Positions 5,012 to 6,342 of a stretch of 6,342 nucleotides of DNA are shown here, piece by piece. The notes under the pieces were generated by a model that was given only the letters and a program-made list of their open reading frames with translations, was not told where the DNA came from and made no database searches. Source of the stretch: Gammaproteobacteria bacterium (lineage in GTDB: Bacteria; Pseudomonadota; Gammaproteobacteria; SZUA-21); assembly GCA_003233075.1 (NCBI GenBank), contig QIKQ01000144.1:1-6342 (forward strand). The letters run 5' to 3'. The translations under genes and the position numbers were made by a program. Positions within the stretch are counted from its first letter, which is position 1. Each line of letters starts with the position of its first letter.

Positions 5012-6342
5012 ATGTCTTCAATGACCCCCCGAGAAATTGTGCAAGAACTCGATAAGCACATAGTAGGACAAAACGACGCTAAGCGAGCCGTTGCAATCGC
5101 ATTACGAAATCGTTGGCGACGCATGCAGCTAAATGAAGAGCTGCGCAATGAAATTACGCCAAAAAACATATTGATGATTGGCCCTACCGGCGTTGGTAAA
5201 ACTGAAATATCACGTCGCCTGGCTAAACTAGCAAGAGCGCCGTTTATTAAAGTAGAAGCAACCAAATTTACTGAAGTAGGTTATGTTGGCCGTGATGTAG
5301 AATCGATTATTCGTGACCTGGTTGATGTCGCCATCAAACTTCGACGCGAAACTGAAATTGAAAAAGTAAAATTTCGCGCAGAAGATGCCGCTGAAGATCG
5401 CGTCCTCGACATCTTATTGCCAGCGCCGACTAATTTTGAATTTGAAGAAGGCAAAGATAACATTCAAAAATTTGAAGACACCAGAGCAAAACTTCGCAAG
5501 CGTTTACGAGAAGGCGATTTAGATGAACGTGAGATTGAAATAGAAGTATCAAGCTCAAATGTGGGCGTGGAAATTATGGCACCACCAGGCATGGAAGAAA
5601 TGACTTCGCAATTACAAGACATGTTTCAGAATATGTCGGGCGGAAAAAAAACTAAACGTAAACATAAGGTGAATGATGCTTTAAAGCTGCTGGAAGAAGA
5701 AGAAGCGGCGAAAATGATTAATGAAGACGAAATTAAACATAATGCACTAACCGATGTAGAACAAAATGGCATAGTCTTTCTTGATGAATTAGACAAGGTC
5801 ACTAAGCGCTCAGAATTTGCTGGTGCAGACGTCTCTAGAGAAGGTGTGCAAAGAGATTTATTGCCCTTAGTTGAAGGTTGCACTATTTCTACTAAGTACG
5901 GCATGATTAAAACTGACCATATCTTGTTTATTGCATCAGGCGCGTTTCATTTATCTAAACCTTCTGACCTGATCCCTGAACTACAAGGTCGCTTGCCCAT
6001 TCGAGTTGAATTGGCCGCCTTGACCGTCGAGGACTTTGTAAAAATTCTAACCGAACCCGATGCGTCTCTGATTGAGCAATACACAGCTTTATTGCAAACT
6101 GAAGGCGTGAGTTTAAAATTTACTAAAGCAGGTTTGTCGCGCATAGCCGAAATTGCCTGGCAAGTTAATGAGAGAACTGAAAACATAGGCGCCAGACGGT
6201 TACATACTATTCTTGAACGTTTGCTAGAAAGTTTATCTTATGATGCCTCTGAAAAAGACGGAACAAATATTGAAATAGATACCCACTATGTAAATGATAA
6301 TTTATCGGAACTCGCAGAAAATGAAGATTTGAGTCGATACAT
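5012..6342 (+). CDS. hslU: ATP-dependent unfoldase subunit HslU (ClpY), 3' end cut by window
   Basis: HslU is the hexameric AAA+ ATPase that unfolds substrates and threads them into HslV. The 443 complete codons present cover almost the whole protein; E. coli HslU has 443 residues ending in DLSRFIL, and here the window stops at DLSRY. Visible features are Walker A G-P-T-G-V-G-K-T (57-64), the pore motif G-Y-V-G (90-93), an I-domain (about 112-250) with the charged helix near its end, Walker B I-V-F-L-D-E (254-259), the sensor-1 stretch I-A-S-G-A-F-H, the arginine finger R327 in Q-G-R-L-P-I-R, and sensor 2 G-A-R-R (393-396). The start is ATG 5012, with AAAGG seven bases upstream. It gives MSSMTPREIV, matching the family N-terminus. 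The only truncation is by the window. Confidence 0.98.
   Translation, partial: MSSMTPREIVQELDKHIVGQNDAKRAVAIALRNRWRRMQLNEELRNEITPKNILMIGPTGVGKTEISRRLAKLARAPFIKVEATKFTEVGYVGRDVESIIRDLVDVAIKLRRETEIEKVKFRAEDAAEDRVLDILLPAPTNFEFEEGKDNIQKFEDTRAKLRKRLREGDLDEREIEIEVSSSNVGVEIMAPPGMEEMTSQLQDMFQNMSGGKKTKRKHKVNDALKLLEEEEAAKMINEDEIKHNALTDVEQNGIVFLDELDKVTKRSEFAGADVSREGVQRDLLPLVEGCTISTKYGMIKTDHILFIASGAFHLSKPSDLIPELQGRLPIRVELAALTVEDFVKILTEPDASLIEQYTALLQTEGVSLKFTKAGLSRIAEIAWQVNERTENIGARRLHTILERLLESLSYDASEKDGTNIEIDTHYVNDNLSELAENEDLSRY

Noticed and set aside
4921..6186. Several minus-strand open frames within hslV/hslU
   Set aside because: They are antisense shadows of hslU, which shows every expected AAA+ motif in the plus frame.
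1..6342. CRISPR array, defence system or prophage
   Set aside because: There are no regularly spaced identical repeats and no nuclease, integrase or phage genes. The named genes are ordinary housekeeping ones.

Overview
This looks like chromosomal DNA from an AT-rich gammaproteobacterium. The evidence is the order dapF, then a DUF484 gene, followed a little further on by hslV and hslU, and the close match of DapF, HslV and HslU to the gammaproteobacterial families. HslV carries a six-residue propeptide (MEQFRG before the catalytic Thr), which I recall from Legionella-like lineages. I would not place the organism below class from this sequence alone.

Layout. Positions 1-143 hold the possible tail of an upstream gene and an inverted pair of degenerate dispersed-repeat copies. 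From 312 to 779 is a secreted protein made largely of GYNRx-type five-residue repeats, closed by a rho-independent terminator at 828-858. Two minus-strand genes follow: a small tail-anchored membrane protein (1877-1497), then an exported thioredoxin-fold protein with a WCPTC site (1462-1004). They are 34 bases apart and probably form one operon, transcribed from a divergent region shared with dapF. On the plus strand, dapF (1981-2811) overlaps a DUF484 gene (2808-3503) by four bases.

Bases 3504-4423 (920 bases) contain no convincing gene. This is where many gammaproteobacteria keep xerC, and the gap is about the length of xerC. It holds a hairpin, a more GC-rich patch of unknown origin, a REP/BIME-like palindromic element with GTAG/CTAC ends (4065-4163), a compound dyad (4207-4234) and a strong 10-bp dyad with a 9-base spacer (4365-4393) just upstream of hslV.

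hslV (4424-4966) and hslU (5012 to the window edge) encode the two-part ATP-dependent protease HslVU. HslV is the threonine-protease dodecamer and HslU the AAA+ unfoldase that feeds it. hslU is cut by the window edge within a codon or two of its expected end; it is not broken in the genome as far as can be seen.

The most noteworthy items are the GYNRx-repeat secreted protein, the vacated xerC slot filled with repeat-like DNA, and the dyad-over-promoter arrangement ahead of hslVU. I did not find a clear new multi-gene system in this window.
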